From the NCBI RefSeq assembly GCF_016907655.1, contig NZ_JAFBCL010000001.1, positions 2,886,001 through 2,950,000 of the forward strand: 64,000 nucleotides of DNA, read 5' to 3'. The position numbers were made by a program, and so were the translations under genes. The notes below the pieces were generated by a model. It saw only the letters and a list, made by a program, of their open reading frames with translations. It searched no databases and was not told where the DNA came from. This document shows, piece by piece, positions 56,185-64,000 of the stretch (the first letter of the stretch is position 1; each line of letters begins with the position of its first letter). This DNA comes from Saccharothrix algeriensis (lineage in GTDB: Bacteria > Actinomycetota > Actinomycetes > Mycobacteriales > Pseudonocardiaceae).

Positions 56185-57072
56185 TCAGCCCTTCACCGCG
56201 CCCGCCGACAGCCCGGCCACCAGGAACCGCTGGACCAGGTAGAACACCAGCACCGCCGGGACGGCGACCAGGACCGACGCCGCCGCGAGGTGCCCCCACT
56301 CGGTCCGGTTCTGCTGCACGAACACCTGCAGGCCCACCGCCAGCGTCTTGGACCGGTCCGCCGCCGAGAGGAACGCCGACGCGAACGCCACCTCGCCCCA
56401 GGCGGTCAGGAACGCGTAGAAGGCCGTCACCGCCAGGCCGGGGCGCGCCAGCGGCAGCACCAGCCGCCAGAACACCCCGAACGGCGAGAGCCCGTCGACC
56501 CGGCCCGCCTCGTCGATGTCGGTGGGGATGGTGTCGAAGTAGCCCTTGAGCAGGTAGGTGCAGAACGGCACCGCGGTCGTGCAGTACACCAGCACCAGGC
56601 CGGTGCTCGTGCCCTGCAGCCCCAGCGCCAGCAGCGCGTTGTACAGCGGCACGATCAGCACCGCGAACGGGAACATCTGCACCACCAGGAACGACAGCAG
56701 CAGCCCGCGCCTGCCCGGGAACCGGAACCGCGACGCCGCGTAGCCCGCGGTCGCCGACAGGAACACCGCGACCAGGGTGGTCAGCAGCGCGATGAGGACC
56801 GAGTTGCCGAACCACGCCAGGAAGTCGCCCTTCTCACCGGACAGGACCCGCGCGTAGTTGTCCACAGTGGACTGGTTGACCAGCTTCGGCGTCGTCTCGA
56901 CGGCCCGCGCGTCCGGTTTGAACGACGTGACCAGGACCCAGAACACCGGGAACACCGCGATGGCCGACGCGACGAGCAGCGCGGCGTGCAGCCCGGCGCT
57001 CGCCAGCGGGGAGCGCTCGCGGCGCCTCCGCTTCGCCCGCGCCGCAACGGTTCCAGCGGTTCCGACCACCAT
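56185..57072 (-). CDS. malG: Maltose-type ABC transporter permease MalG
   Basis: Inner-membrane permease, 295 aa, Arg-rich N-terminus, six helices, EAA loop DEAGRVDGLSPFGVF and C-terminal SAGAVKG. ATG at 57072 overlaps the malF stop (TGATG). Partner of MalF for uptake of maltose or maltodextrins. Confidence 0.85.
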   Translation of the reverse strand: MVVGTAGTVAARAKRRRRERSPLASAGLHAALLVASAIAVFPVFWVLVTSFKPDARAVETTPKLVNQSTVDNYARVLSGEKGDFLAWFGNSVLIALLTTLVAVFLSATAGYAASRFRFPGRRGLLLSFLVVQMFPFAVLIVPLYNALLALGLQGTSTGLVLVYCTTAVPFCTYLLKGYFDTIPTDIDEAGRVDGLSPFGVFWRLVLPLARPGLAVTAFYAFLTAWGEVAFASAFLSAADRSKTLAVGLQVFVQQNRTEWGHLAAASVLVAVPAVLVFYLVQRFLVAGLSAGAVKG

Positions 57073-57989
57073 CACCACACCTCGCCTCGCGCGCGCAGCG
57101 CCCGCCGGTGGACCCCCGCGAACACCAGCAGGACGGACAGGATCAGCACGCCGTAGGTCGACGCGATCGCGTAGTCCCGCGAGGCGCCGGAGAAGAACCG
57201 CTCGAACGCGTAGGTCACCAGGATCCGGGTGTTCGGGTTCGGGCCGGTGATCAGGTAGATCACCGCGAACATGTTGAAGGTCCAGATGATCCCCAGCAGC
57301 ACCACGGTGCCGGACACCTCTCGCAGGCCCGGCAGCGTCACATGCCGGAACCGCTGCCACGGCGACGCGCCGTCCACCTCGGCGGCCTCGTACAGGTCGC
57401 CGGGGATGGCCTGGAGGCCGCCGAGCAGCGCCACCATCATGAACGGCACGCCCAGCCACACGTTGACGACGACGACCGCGACCAGCGCCCAGTCGGACTG
57501 GCCCAGCCACACCGGACCCGGCAGGCCGATCGCGCGCAGGGCCTGGTTGATGATCCCGTACTGGGCGTTGAACATGTACTTCCACGCGAACGCGCTGACG
57601 AACGCGGGCACGGCCCAGGGCAGGACCAGCAGCACCCGGTACGCGGCACGGCCGCGCAGCGGGCGGTTGAGCAGCACCGCCAGGCCGAGGCCGATGGCGT
57701 AGTGGCAGAACACGCAGCCGAACGTCCAGACCAGCGTGCGCGCCAGGGTCGTCCAGAACGAGCCGAAGCCCGGATCGCCGGAGAGCACGTTCAGGTAGTT
57801 GGTCAGGCCCACGCCGGTGTAGCCGGCGGCGCGGCCCAGGACCGGGTTGGCGATGTTGCCCTCGTTGATGTTCGTGAAGGTGAAGAACACGCCTTGGGCC
57901 AGCGGGTAGAGCACCAGCGCGGCGAGGACCACCACCACCGGCAGCACCATCGCGTACGCGTACCAGTGCCGGGTCAGGAACCTGCGCAC
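57072..57989 (-). CDS. malF: Maltose-type ABC transporter permease MalF
   Basis: Permease of 305 aa with six helices and EAA loop YEAAEVDGASPWQRF; VVYLITGPNP-like segment typical of MalF (here VIYLITGPNPNTR). GTG start after CAGGAGGCG. Separated from malE by 69 nt holding a hairpin. Confidence 0.87.
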   Translation of the reverse strand: MRRFLTRHWYAYAMVLPVVVVLAALVLYPLAQGVFFTFTNINEGNIANPVLGRAAGYTGVGLTNYLNVLSGDPGFGSFWTTLARTLVWTFGCVFCHYAIGLGLAVLLNRPLRGRAAYRVLLVLPWAVPAFVSAFAWKYMFNAQYGIINQALRAIGLPGPVWLGQSDWALVAVVVVNVWLGVPFMMVALLGGLQAIPGDLYEAAEVDGASPWQRFRHVTLPGLREVSGTVVLLGIIWTFNMFAVIYLITGPNPNTRILVTYAFERFFSGASRDYAIASTYGVLILSVLLVFAGVHRRALRARGEVW

Positions 57990-58010
57990 GGTCGCCTCCT
58001 GGGGTCGGCG

Positions 58011-58045
58011 GGCGGGCCGCGCGCCAAGGGGAGGCGCGGCCCGCC
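58011..58045 (-). promoter_or_regulatory. Intercistronic hairpin between malE and malF
   Basis: A 12-bp perfect stem GGCGGGCCGCGC with an 11-nt loop. Such structures commonly raise binding protein over permease expression by partial termination or mRNA protection. Confidence 0.65.
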
Positions 58046-58058
58046 GCGGGAAGGGGGG

Positions 58059-59306
58059 TCAGCCGATGGCGTAGTCCTCGACGACCCTGTTCCGGTAGAC
58101 CTCGGCCACCTCGTCCAGCGCCGCGCGGGCGTCCTTCTTCCCCGCGAGCACGTCGGCGTAGGCGATCTTCAGCGGCTCGAACAGCTCCGCGCCCTCCGGG
58201 ATCCACGGGCGGGCGTGGGCGGCGTCGACGACCTGGCGGAACGCGGAGACGACCGGGTTGCCCTTGACGCCGGCGACCTCGTAGGCGGACTTGCGGGTGG
58301 GCAGCAGGCCCAGCTCCTCGGCGATACGCGCCTGCGACTCGGCGCTGCTCATGCACGCGACGAGCTCGACCGCGGAGTCCCGGGCCGCGGTGCCCTGGCG
58401 GATGACGTAGTCGTGGCCGCCGACCGGCGCCGAGCCCTTGCCGGCCGTCTCGCCGGGCACGGGCGCGATGCCGAGGTCGGCCGCGTCCGCGAACGCCTCA
58501 CCCTTGAGGTAGTCGGTCACCGACCACGGGCCGTTGATCACCATCGCGACCTCGCCGGCGGAGAACGCGGCCTGCATGTTGCCGTAGGAGTTCACCGGGT
58601 CCAGGGCGGTGGTCGCGGCCTTGGCGTCGAGCAGGCCCTTGGCGGTCTCCAGCGCCGCCACGTTCTCGGCGGAGTTGACGACGATCTTCTTCGCGGGCGC
58701 GTCCACGAGGTCGCCGCCCGCGCCGTAGATGAACGGCAGCGCGTAGTAGGCGTCGTTGTTGAGGAACAGGGTCTTCTCGCCGCCGAGCTTCGCGGCGGCG
58801 GCCTTGACCTCGTCCCAGGTCTTCGGCGGCTCCACGCCGGCGTCGGCGAGCTTGCGCTTGTTGTAGAACAGCGCCAGCGAGTCGGTGACCTGGGGCACGC
58901 CGTAGGTCCGGTCCTGGAACCTGGTGGAACCCAGCGGGGTGGCGAGGAAGTCGTCGGTGTCCCTGCCCAGCTCGGTGTCGGTGAGGTCGACGACGTAGCC
59001 GAGCTGGGCCAGCTGCGGCACCCAGGCGACCTCGGCGCGGAACACGTCGGGGCCCTGGCCGCCCTGCGCGGCGGTCTTGAAGTTGTTGAGCGCGAGGTCG
59101 AAGGCCACCACCTCGGTCCGCACCCGGTAGCCGCCCTCGGCGGCGCACTCCTGCGCGATCCGGTCGAACACCGGGCTCTCGCCGGGGCCGCTGGTGTCCC
59201 AGAAGGTGACCACGCCGCTGTCGGCGGGCGCGCCGCCGCCGCACGAGGCGAGGACGAGCGCGCCGGCCAGACCCGCCGCGGCGGTGACGAAGGTGGTGCG
59301 TCGCAT
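58059..59306 (-). CDS. malE: Maltose/maltodextrin-binding lipoprotein MalE
   Basis: Family-1 solute-binding lipoprotein, 415 aa. Signal peptide ends in LASC with Cys22. TFWDTSGPGESPVF, GPDVFRAEVAWVPQLA and GHDYVIRQ segments are typical of Streptomyces MalE. ATG 59306 with GGAGGGA (spacing about 12 nt); an in-frame extension upstream is unlikely since the lipobox would be buried. Divergent from malR across 227 nt with several MalR-type sites. Confidence 0.87.
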   Translation of the reverse strand: MRRTTFVTAAAGLAGALVLASCGGGAPADSGVVTFWDTSGPGESPVFDRIAQECAAEGGYRVRTEVVAFDLALNNFKTAAQGGQGPDVFRAEVAWVPQLAQLGYVVDLTDTELGRDTDDFLATPLGSTRFQDRTYGVPQVTDSLALFYNKRKLADAGVEPPKTWDEVKAAAAKLGGEKTLFLNNDAYYALPFIYGAGGDLVDAPAKKIVVNSAENVAALETAKGLLDAKAATTALDPVNSYGNMQAAFSAGEVAMVINGPWSVTDYLKGEAFADAADLGIAPVPGETAGKGSAPVGGHDYVIRQGTAARDSAVELVACMSSAESQARIAEELGLLPTRKSAYEVAGVKGNPVVSAFRQVVDAAHARPWIPEGAELFEPLKIAYADVLAGKKDARAALDEVAEVYRNRVVEDYAIG

Positions 59307-59348
59307 CGTTGGTGCCGTCCCTCCGGTTGGCCTCATCGGGATGAGGTT

Positions 59349-59484
59349 CTGCAAGGACTTGCGAAATTCCTGACACAAGTTGCATAACCCCCTACCAGCG
59401 GAGGGTCAAGACACTTGCAGTAACCAAGCCGTAACGGAGGCGATCCACCGGACCGGCCGGGGACCGGCGTTGCAAAAACTTGCC
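59349..59484. promoter_or_regulatory. MalR operator cluster between malE and malR
   Basis: Four CTTGCA-type elements: GCAAGGACTTGC (perfect palindrome, 59351-59362), ACAAGTTGCA (59375-59384), CACTTGCAG (59412-59420) and GCAAAAACTTGC (59472-59483). Streptomyces MalR binds repeated CTTGCAG motifs before malE. Confidence 0.75.
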
Positions 59485-59533
59485 GGTCCCGGCAGGCTGC
59501 ACGTCACCCACGATCACCGAACGAGGAGGCGCG

Positions 59534-60583
59534 GTGTCCGGACTGTCCGAGATCGCGAGGGCAGCCGGGGTGAGCATGTCCACGGTCAGCCGGGTGCTCA
59601 ACCGCCGGGCGGGTGTCAACGAGGAGACCCGCCAGCGCGTGCTGGCCGTGCTCGCGGAGATGCCCTACACGCCGCGCGGCCTGGGCGCGCTCCAGCGGAC
59701 CGGGGTGATCGGGCTGCTCGTGCCGGAGCTGTCCAACCCGGTGTTCCCCGCGTTCGCCGAGGCGCTGGAGGTGCGCGCCGCGCGGCTGGGGTACTCGTCG
59801 CTGCTGTGCAACACGCGCGCGACCGGCAGCGCGGCCATGGGCGAGGAGGAGTACGTCCGGATGCTGCTCGCCCGCGGCGTCGAGGGCATGGTGTTCGTGT
59901 CGCCGGAGATCACCAACGCCGAGGTGCCGCTCGGCCAGGCGCCCCGGCCCAGCTACTACGCCAAGCTGCTGGCCGACGGCGTGCACATGGTGTTCCTCAA
60001 CGGGGCCACGCCGTCGCTGGACGTGCCGGACGTGACGGTGGACGAGCAGCACGCGGGGTACGCGGCGACCCGGCACCTGGTGGAGCTGGGGCACCGCCGC
60101 ATCGGCTTCGTGTCCGGTCCCGCGCGGTCGCTGACGTCCCGGCTGAAGCGGGCGGGCTGGTCGGCGGCGCTGGAGGAGGACGGGCTGCCCGCCGGCTCCG
60201 AGTACGTGGCGCACGCGCCGTTCGGGCCGGAGGGCGGCGCGGCGGCGACGGCCGCGCTGCTGGACGCGGTGCGGCCGACGGCGGTGATCTGCTCGTCCGA
60301 CCACATGGCGATCGGCGTGCTGCGGGAGGCGCACCGGCGCGGCCTGTCGGTGCCCCGCGACCTGTCGGTGGTGGGGTTCGACGACATCCCGCTCGCGTCG
60401 TACTGCTCGCCGTCGCTGACCACGCTGGCGCAGCCGATCGAGGAGATGGCGGCAGCGGCCGTGGACGAGTTGGCGCACCGGCTGGACCCCGACCGGCGCA
60501 GGCGGCCGGCGGGCAACTACACCCGCGTGTTCCGCCCGGAGCTGGTCGTGCGGGAGTCCACGGCGCCGCCACCCACCGCCTAA
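59534..60583 (+). CDS. malR: LacI-family maltose repressor MalR
   Basis: LacI/GalR repressor, 349 aa: helix-turn-helix at residues about 3-22 (LSEIARAAGVSMSTVSRVLN), hinge PRGLGALQ, then a periplasmic-binding-like core. GTG start after ACGAGGAGGCG. Divergent from malE, matching Streptomyces malR-malEFG. The stop codon overlaps a dre-like site. Confidence 0.87.
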   Translation: MSGLSEIARAAGVSMSTVSRVLNRRAGVNEETRQRVLAVLAEMPYTPRGLGALQRTGVIGLLVPELSNPVFPAFAEALEVRAARLGYSSLLCNTRATGSAAMGEEEYVRMLLARGVEGMVFVSPEITNAEVPLGQAPRPSYYAKLLADGVHMVFLNGATPSLDVPDVTVDEQHAGYAATRHLVELGHRRIGFVSGPARSLTSRLKRAGWSAALEEDGLPAGSEYVAHAPFGPEGGAAATAALLDAVRPTAVICSSDHMAIGVLREAHRRGLSVPRDLSVVGFDDIPLASYCSPSLTTLAQPIEEMAAAAVDELAHRLDPDRRRRPAGNYTRVFRPELVVRESTAPPPTA

Positions 60584-60598
60584 TTGGTCTGGACCATG
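60583..60598. promoter_or_regulatory. dre-like site between malR and the second lacI gene
   Basis: ATTGGTCTGGACCATG has the DasR core GGTCTGGACC. It overlaps the malR stop and lies 102 nt before the next gene, suggesting DasR control of that regulator. Confidence 0.6.
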
Positions 60599-60674
60599 TT
60601 CCACGCAGGTGACCCGGTCCCACCTGCGCGGATGCACCTTCTCAGGGATGCCCGTCACGCCTGCTTCTGTAATT

Positions 60675-60685
60675 GGTTCTGAACC
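60675..60685. promoter_or_regulatory. Candidate autoregulatory operator of second LacI protein
   Basis: GGTTCTGAACC is a perfect odd palindrome just before the presumed start at 60700. Confidence 0.45.
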
Positions 60686-60699
60686 GTTACGGTCACTTC

Positions 60700-61803
60700 A
60701 TGGCGCGGTCGATGCATGTGCGACGCCCCGCGACGCTGGCCTCACTGGCGGCGGAGCTGGGTGTTTCCCGGACAACGGTGTCCAACGCGTACAACCGTCC
60801 CGACCAGCTCTCGCCGGAGCTGCGACGCCGGGTGTTGGAGACAGCGAGGCGGCTCGGCTACCCGGGGCCCGACCCGGTGGCGCGGTCGCTGCGGACGCGG
60901 AAGGCCGGTGCGGTGGGGCTGCTGCTCACCGAGAACCTGTCCTACGCCTTCCGCGACCCGGCGGCGATCGGGTTCCTGGAGGGCCTGGCCCTGGCGTGCG
61001 AGGACGCCGGGACCGGGCTGCTGCTGGTGCCGGCGAACCCCGAGCGCGAGGACGTGGCGGCCGTGCACCGCGCCGGCGTCGACGGGTTCGTCGTGTACTC
61101 GGTGCCCGACGACGACCCGCACCTGGCGGCGGTGCTGGAGCGGCCGGTGCCGACGGTGGTGTGCGACCAGCCGGACCTGGGCAACGTCGACCGGGTCGGC
61201 ATCGACGACCGGGCCGCGATGAACTCGCTCGCCCGCCACCTCATCTCGCTCGGCCACCGGCGGGTCGGCGTGGTGTGCATGAGGCTCGCCCGCGACCGCA
61301 ACGACGGCTACGTCACCGCCGAGCGGCAGCGGTCCGCGCACTTCCACGTGCAGCGGTCCCGGCTGGCGGGGCTGGCCGAGGCGTTCACCGAGGCCGGCGT
61401 CGACTGGGCGGGTGTGCCGGTGGTGGAGCGGTTCGACCACAACACCGCCTCCGGCGCGTCGGCCGCCGCCCAGGTGCTCGACCGCGACCCGCAGATCACG
61501 GCGCTGATCTGCACGTCGGACATCCTCGCGCTGGGCGCGCTGGGCGAGGCGCGCAGGCGCGGCCTCGCCGTGCCGCACGACCTCACGGTCACCGGGTTCG
61601 ACGGCATCCGCGAGGCGGAGCAGGCCGGCCTCACGACCGTCCGCCAGCCCGTGCTGGAGAAGGGCCGGGCGGCGGGCAAGCTGCTGCTGGACTCGGCGGA
61701 GCGGACCAGGCCGCGCACGGTGACGCTGTCCACCGAGCTGGTCGTCGGCTCCACGGCGGCGTCGCCGCGCGGAGCGGTCGAGGAGCGCTGGTTCGGCCCG
61801 TGA
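60700..61803 (+). CDS. LacI-family regulator, target unknown
   Basis: Repressor of 367 aa: helix-turn-helix at about residues 12-31 (TLASLAAELGVSRTTVSNAYN) and a sugar-binding core. It is divergent from MalR in sequence and slightly longer. Start is uncertain: ATG 60700 has no clear site; ATG 60712 is an alternative. Located between malR and a convergent membrane-protein gene; a dre-like site lies upstream. No adjacent target operon, so it may act at a distance. Confidence 0.85.
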   Translation: MARSMHVRRPATLASLAAELGVSRTTVSNAYNRPDQLSPELRRRVLETARRLGYPGPDPVARSLRTRKAGAVGLLLTENLSYAFRDPAAIGFLEGLALACEDAGTGLLLVPANPEREDVAAVHRAGVDGFVVYSVPDDDPHLAAVLERPVPTVVCDQPDLGNVDRVGIDDRAAMNSLARHLISLGHRRVGVVCMRLARDRNDGYVTAERQRSAHFHVQRSRLAGLAEAFTEAGVDWAGVPVVERFDHNTASGASAAAQVLDRDPQITALICTSDILALGALGEARRRGLAVPHDLTVTGFDGIREAEQAGLTTVRQPVLEKGRAAGKLLLDSAERTRPRTVTLSTELVVGSTAASPRGAVEERWFGP

Positions 61804-61821
61804 CGCGCGGCGGGCCGGGCG

Positions 61822-62514
61822 TCAGGTCATCCGGAAGGCCACCGGGTCGCTCGACCTCCCGGCCACCCGAGCGGTGAGCAGGTAGTCCCCCGGGCCCAGC
61901 CGGGTGTGCTCCGCGCAGCCCGGCTCCGAGGCCGTCCCCCGCCACTCCAGGCCGTACTCGAACAGCTCGCCGGGGCGCAGGACCCGCACCTCGGACCCGA
62001 CGGTGTCGTAGCAGTCGTTGCTCGACCAGAGCCGGGCGCCCCCGTCGGCCGCGGTCACCACCAGCTCCCGCACCGCGCGGCCGATCTCCTCGGCGCACGG
62101 CTCCGGCCCGGTGTTCGACACCCGGATGCCCAGCTCCACCCGCTCCCCCGCCGGGTGGGAAGCCCTGTCCAGGGTCGCCACGACGCCCAGCTGCGCGGGC
62201 TCGCACCGCCGCGGCAGGCCCAGCGGCGACGGGGGCTGCCCCGGGAGGTGGCCGGGCGGGTGGGCGGCGGCCGGCCGGGTGGACGGGCCGGGCGGGGGCG
62301 AGGCCGACGAGGAGGCCGGCGAGGGCGGGTCGGCCTGCGGCGGCGGGTTGGAGACCACCGGGGCGACCGGGTCGGCCGGCGCGGACTCGCCGTGCCCGAT
62401 GAGCGCGCCCACCAGCCACACGGCCAGCACGGTCGCGACCGCGGTGCCGGCGGCGGCCAGCGCTCGACGACGCCGGTACACCTCCGGCGGCAGTGGACCT
62501 GTGGGCACGATCAC
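61822..62514 (-). CDS. Membrane-anchored Pro/Ser-rich protein
   Basis: 230-residue protein: basic N-terminus, one membrane helix (about residues 18-42), an extracellular Pro/Ala/Ser linker of about 60 residues and a beta-rich C-terminal domain with four Cys (RRCEPAQL, EPCAEE, NDCYDT, EPGCAEH) that could form two disulphides. Reads like a cell-envelope protein. Family not recognised. GTG start; its end converges on the second lacI gene. Confidence 0.65.
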   Translation of the reverse strand: MIVPTGPLPPEVYRRRRALAAAGTAVATVLAVWLVGALIGHGESAPADPVAPVVSNPPPQADPPSPASSSASPPPGPSTRPAAAHPPGHLPGQPPSPLGLPRRCEPAQLGVVATLDRASHPAGERVELGIRVSNTGPEPCAEEIGRAVRELVVTAADGGARLWSSNDCYDTVGSEVRVLRPGELFEYGLEWRGTASEPGCAEHTRLGPGDYLLTARVAGRSSDPVAFRMT

Positions 62515-62655
62515 TTGGCGAAGGTAACCAAGTGACGTGGAATGGCCACGTAACTGCTTGTCATCCGATGTGATGAACGTGATTCACACCCCGGATCGGT
62601 TGCCGGTCCGCTGGAGGCGGGTTCCAATCCGGGGAGGAACAGGGAGGTGTTGGGC

Positions 62656-63147
62656 ATGACGTCCATCGAAGAGCTGCTGCGCCGCAACGGGGAGCTGGGC
62701 AACGCCGTGCCCGGTGACCGCTCCTCGCCTCGGCCCTCCATGCAGGTTGCCATCCTGACCTGCATGGACTCCCGCATCCGGGTCTTCGAGATCTTCGGGC
62801 TCAAGCAGGGCGAGGCGCACGTGCTGCGCAACGCGGGCGGCGTGGTCACCGACGACATGATCCGGTCGCTCGCGCTGAGCCAGCGCAAGCTGGGCACCCG
62901 CGAGGTGCTGCTGGTGCACCACACCAACTGCGGGTTGCAGCTGGTCACCGAGGACGAGTTCAAGGACGAGCTGGAGTCCGACGCCGGGATGCGCCCCACC
63001 TGGGCCGTCGAAGCCTTCCGCGAGGTCAAGGACAGCGTCCGCAACTCCATGAACCGCCTCCGCCACAGCCCCTTCGTGCCGCACCGGGACAACATCCGCG
63101 GGTTCGTCTACGACGTGCACACCGGCGAGCTGACCGAGGTCGTCTAG
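62656..63147 (+). CDS. Beta-class carbonic anhydrase
   Basis: 163-residue zinc enzyme interconverting CO2 and bicarbonate. Zinc ligands are in CMDSR (Cys, and Asp of the Asp-Arg dyad) and HHTNCG (His, Cys), and the active-site RNAGG segment is present. Short relative to plant-type enzymes but normal for actinobacterial members. ATG with GGAGG at 8 nt. Followed after 122 nt by the repeat region. Confidence 0.92.
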   Translation: MTSIEELLRRNGELGNAVPGDRSSPRPSMQVAILTCMDSRIRVFEIFGLKQGEAHVLRNAGGVVTDDMIRSLALSQRKLGTREVLLVHHTNCGLQLVTEDEFKDELESDAGMRPTWAVEAFREVKDSVRNSMNRLRHSPFVPHRDNIRGFVYDVHTGELTEVV

Positions 63148-63268
63148 GGGCTCTCGCCTGCGCGCGTGGTGCCCGCACGACGCGCGCAGGCCGCACGGCT
63201 CACTTTTCGCCCTCGGCTCTTGGCCCTTGGCTCTTGGCTTTTGGCACGCCCCGTGCAGACCGGTGCCT

Positions 63269-63445
63269 TCGTGTTCTCCCCGTATGGCCTGCCCGGAGGG
63301 CTACCATGCTTTTCTGGGGGGTGCAAGCACGCTTTTCGCTTGCACCCCCCAGAAAAGCATGGTCGTCTTTAGACAGGCCATGCGGGGAGAACACGACCGC
63401 TGTTTCTTTTCATTCTCCTTGGCGGCCTGCCCGTCCGGCGAGGAC
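63269..63445 (+). repeat. Long-hairpin repeat, type 2, copy 2
   Basis: Outer arms TCGTGTTCTCCCCG (63269) and GGGGAGAACACGA (ending 63396). The inner hairpin has 26-bp perfect arms 63303-63328 and 63338-63363 (ACCATGCTTTTCTGG lower part) around ACGCTTTTC, the same loop as the type 1 repeats. The 31-bp flank 63415-63445 is identical to that of the 43.8-kb copy; the inner stem is unrelated to it. Confidence 0.9.
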
Positions 63446-63555
63446 TCTTTCAAGCTCTTCAGCTGAGATCCGTACTGCACCAAATCTAACCCGGATCGGT
63501 GCAGGTCAGAGGTATGAAGGGCGGCCAGGAGGCCCCCAAGGAGGAGGGAAGTGCG

Positions 63556-63682
63556 TCGTGTTCTCCCCGCACGGCCTGCCGGAGGCAATCATCTTTGTCG
63601 GGGGGTGTCAAGCGAAGGGCGTGCTTGACACCCCCCGACAAAGATGATCGGGCTGCGCCCAGGCCGTACGGGGAGAACACGA
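63556..63682 (-). repeat. Long-hairpin repeat, type 2, copy 3 (inverted)
   Basis: Inner arms 63588-63613 and 63623-63648 form a 26-bp perfect stem (ATCATCTTTGTCGG lower part). The + strand loop GAAGGGCGT is the reverse complement of ACGCCCTTC, and outer arms and the Lys-like CCTTGGGGG flank are reversed too, so the element lies on the minus strand, facing copy 2. Confidence 0.88.
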
Positions 63683-63697
63683 GGCACACGGCTGCGC

Positions 63698-64000
63698 TGA
63701 AGCGCCGCCGCGCGGAGCGCGGCCTGCTGGAGCTAAGCGCCGCCGCGCGGAACACGGCTAACAGTGAGAACTGAAGCGCCGCCGCGCGGAGCGCGGCCTG
63801 CTGGAGCTAAGCGCCGCCGCGCGGAACACGGCTAACAGTGAGAACTGAAGCGCCGCCGCGTGGAACGCGGCCTGCTGGAGCTAAGCGCCGCCGCGCGGAA
63901 CACGGCTAACAGTGAGAACTGAAGCGCCGCCGCGTGGAACGCGGCCTGCTGGAGCTAAGCGCCGCCGCGCGGAACACGGCTAACGCGGAACACGGCTAAC
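63698..64000. repeat. 74-bp tandem repeat array, truncated by window edge
   Basis: Units start at 63698, 63772, 63846 and 63920, exactly 74 bp apart. Each unit consists of two related halves beginning AAGCGCCGCCGCG, one ending in CTGCTGGAGCT and one in GGCTAACAGTGAGAACT. Units 3 and 4 share the change GCGGAGCG to GTGGAACG. The last copy is rearranged (a short repeat of GCGGAACACGGCTAAC) and meets the edge. Confidence 0.92.

Larger units (their letters stand above)
63148..64000. other. Gene-free right end occupied by repeats
   Basis: About 850 nt without a convincing gene. It holds two long hairpin elements in opposite orientation and a 74-bp tandem array that continues past the edge (separate entries). 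The stretch 63200-63250 repeats TTGGCTCTTGGC-like units. Confidence 0.65.

Noticed and set aside
63698-64000. CRISPR array
   Set aside because: Units are contiguous 74-bp copies without variable spacers, and no cas gene is present.

Overview
The window is chromosomal DNA of a very GC-rich Gram-positive actinomycete. GTG and TTG starts, short ATGA/GTGA gene overlaps, a CarD-IspD-IspF-CysS-RlmB block as in mycobacteria, DasR/Csn/MalR sugar regulons as in Streptomyces, and an AfsR-type regulator suggest a filamentous actinomycete, perhaps of the Pseudonocardiales (inference). No phage, plasmid, IS element or CRISPR array is seen.

Layout. 0.3-8.2 kb is an amino-sugar region: a DasR-type GntR repressor divergent from dasABC, a GH3 beta-N-acetylhexosaminidase, a SIS-domain glucosamine-6-phosphate deaminase-like protein and nagA. 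DasR-type operators (dre) precede dasA, the SIS gene and nagA. 8.3-15.7 kb holds a FadR-type regulator, a fumarylacetoacetase-fold hydrolase, a large secreted subtilase, a BadF-type sugar kinase and a DUF3159 membrane protein. 15.8-22.5 kb has the order of the chitosan-oligosaccharide locus csnR-csnEFGHK. 22.9-34.7 kb is mixed: an SGNH hydrolase, an AfsR/SARP regulator, an ADP-ribosylglycohydrolase, a two-component system, a secreted VWA protein, tRNA-Thr and a ThrE-type exporter. 34.9-38.9 kb makes trehalose and includes an unusual trehalose-6-phosphatase/GH15 fusion. 39-47 kb is the conserved radA-lpqE-carD-ispD-ispF-cysS-rlmB block, interrupted by a PPOX gene, a repeat and a HAD gene. 47-52 kb has an MBOAT acyltransferase, an MFS transporter and a diguanylate cyclase. 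52-54.8 kb is a zinc ABC transporter. 55-61.8 kb is malEFG with malR, a MsiK-type ATPase and a second LacI regulator. The end holds a lipid-anchor-free Pro-rich membrane protein, a beta-carbonic anhydrase and dense repeats.

How it fits together. Three sugar ABC importers (das, csn, mal) encode binding proteins and permeases but no ATPase; the single MsiK/UgpC-type ATPase at 55 kb could serve all three. Chitin and chitosan oligomers would enter through Das and Csn, be cut by the GH3 and GH4 enzymes, phosphorylated by BadF-type kinases and passed through NagA and the SIS protein to glycolysis. Further dre-like sites lie before a HAD phosphatase (43.99 kb) and the second LacI gene (60.58 kb), which would extend the DasR regulon.

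Most unusual signal. Seven intergenic long hairpins (two each at 23.7 and 32.7 kb, one at 43.8 kb, two at 63.3-63.6 kb) share a 9-nt loop (ACGCTTTTC or a near variant, one of them on the opposite strand), while their stems differ between loci yet remain self-complementary. In the first four, the arms are 32 nt, all carry a C:C mismatch at position 16, and the other departures are G:U-compatible. The outer arms of the other three are conserved. This looks like a structured repeat family with replaceable stems. Other unexplained structures are four back-to-back hairpins at 22.5 kb, a 14-bp array at 14.7 kb and a 74-bp tandem array that runs off the right edge.
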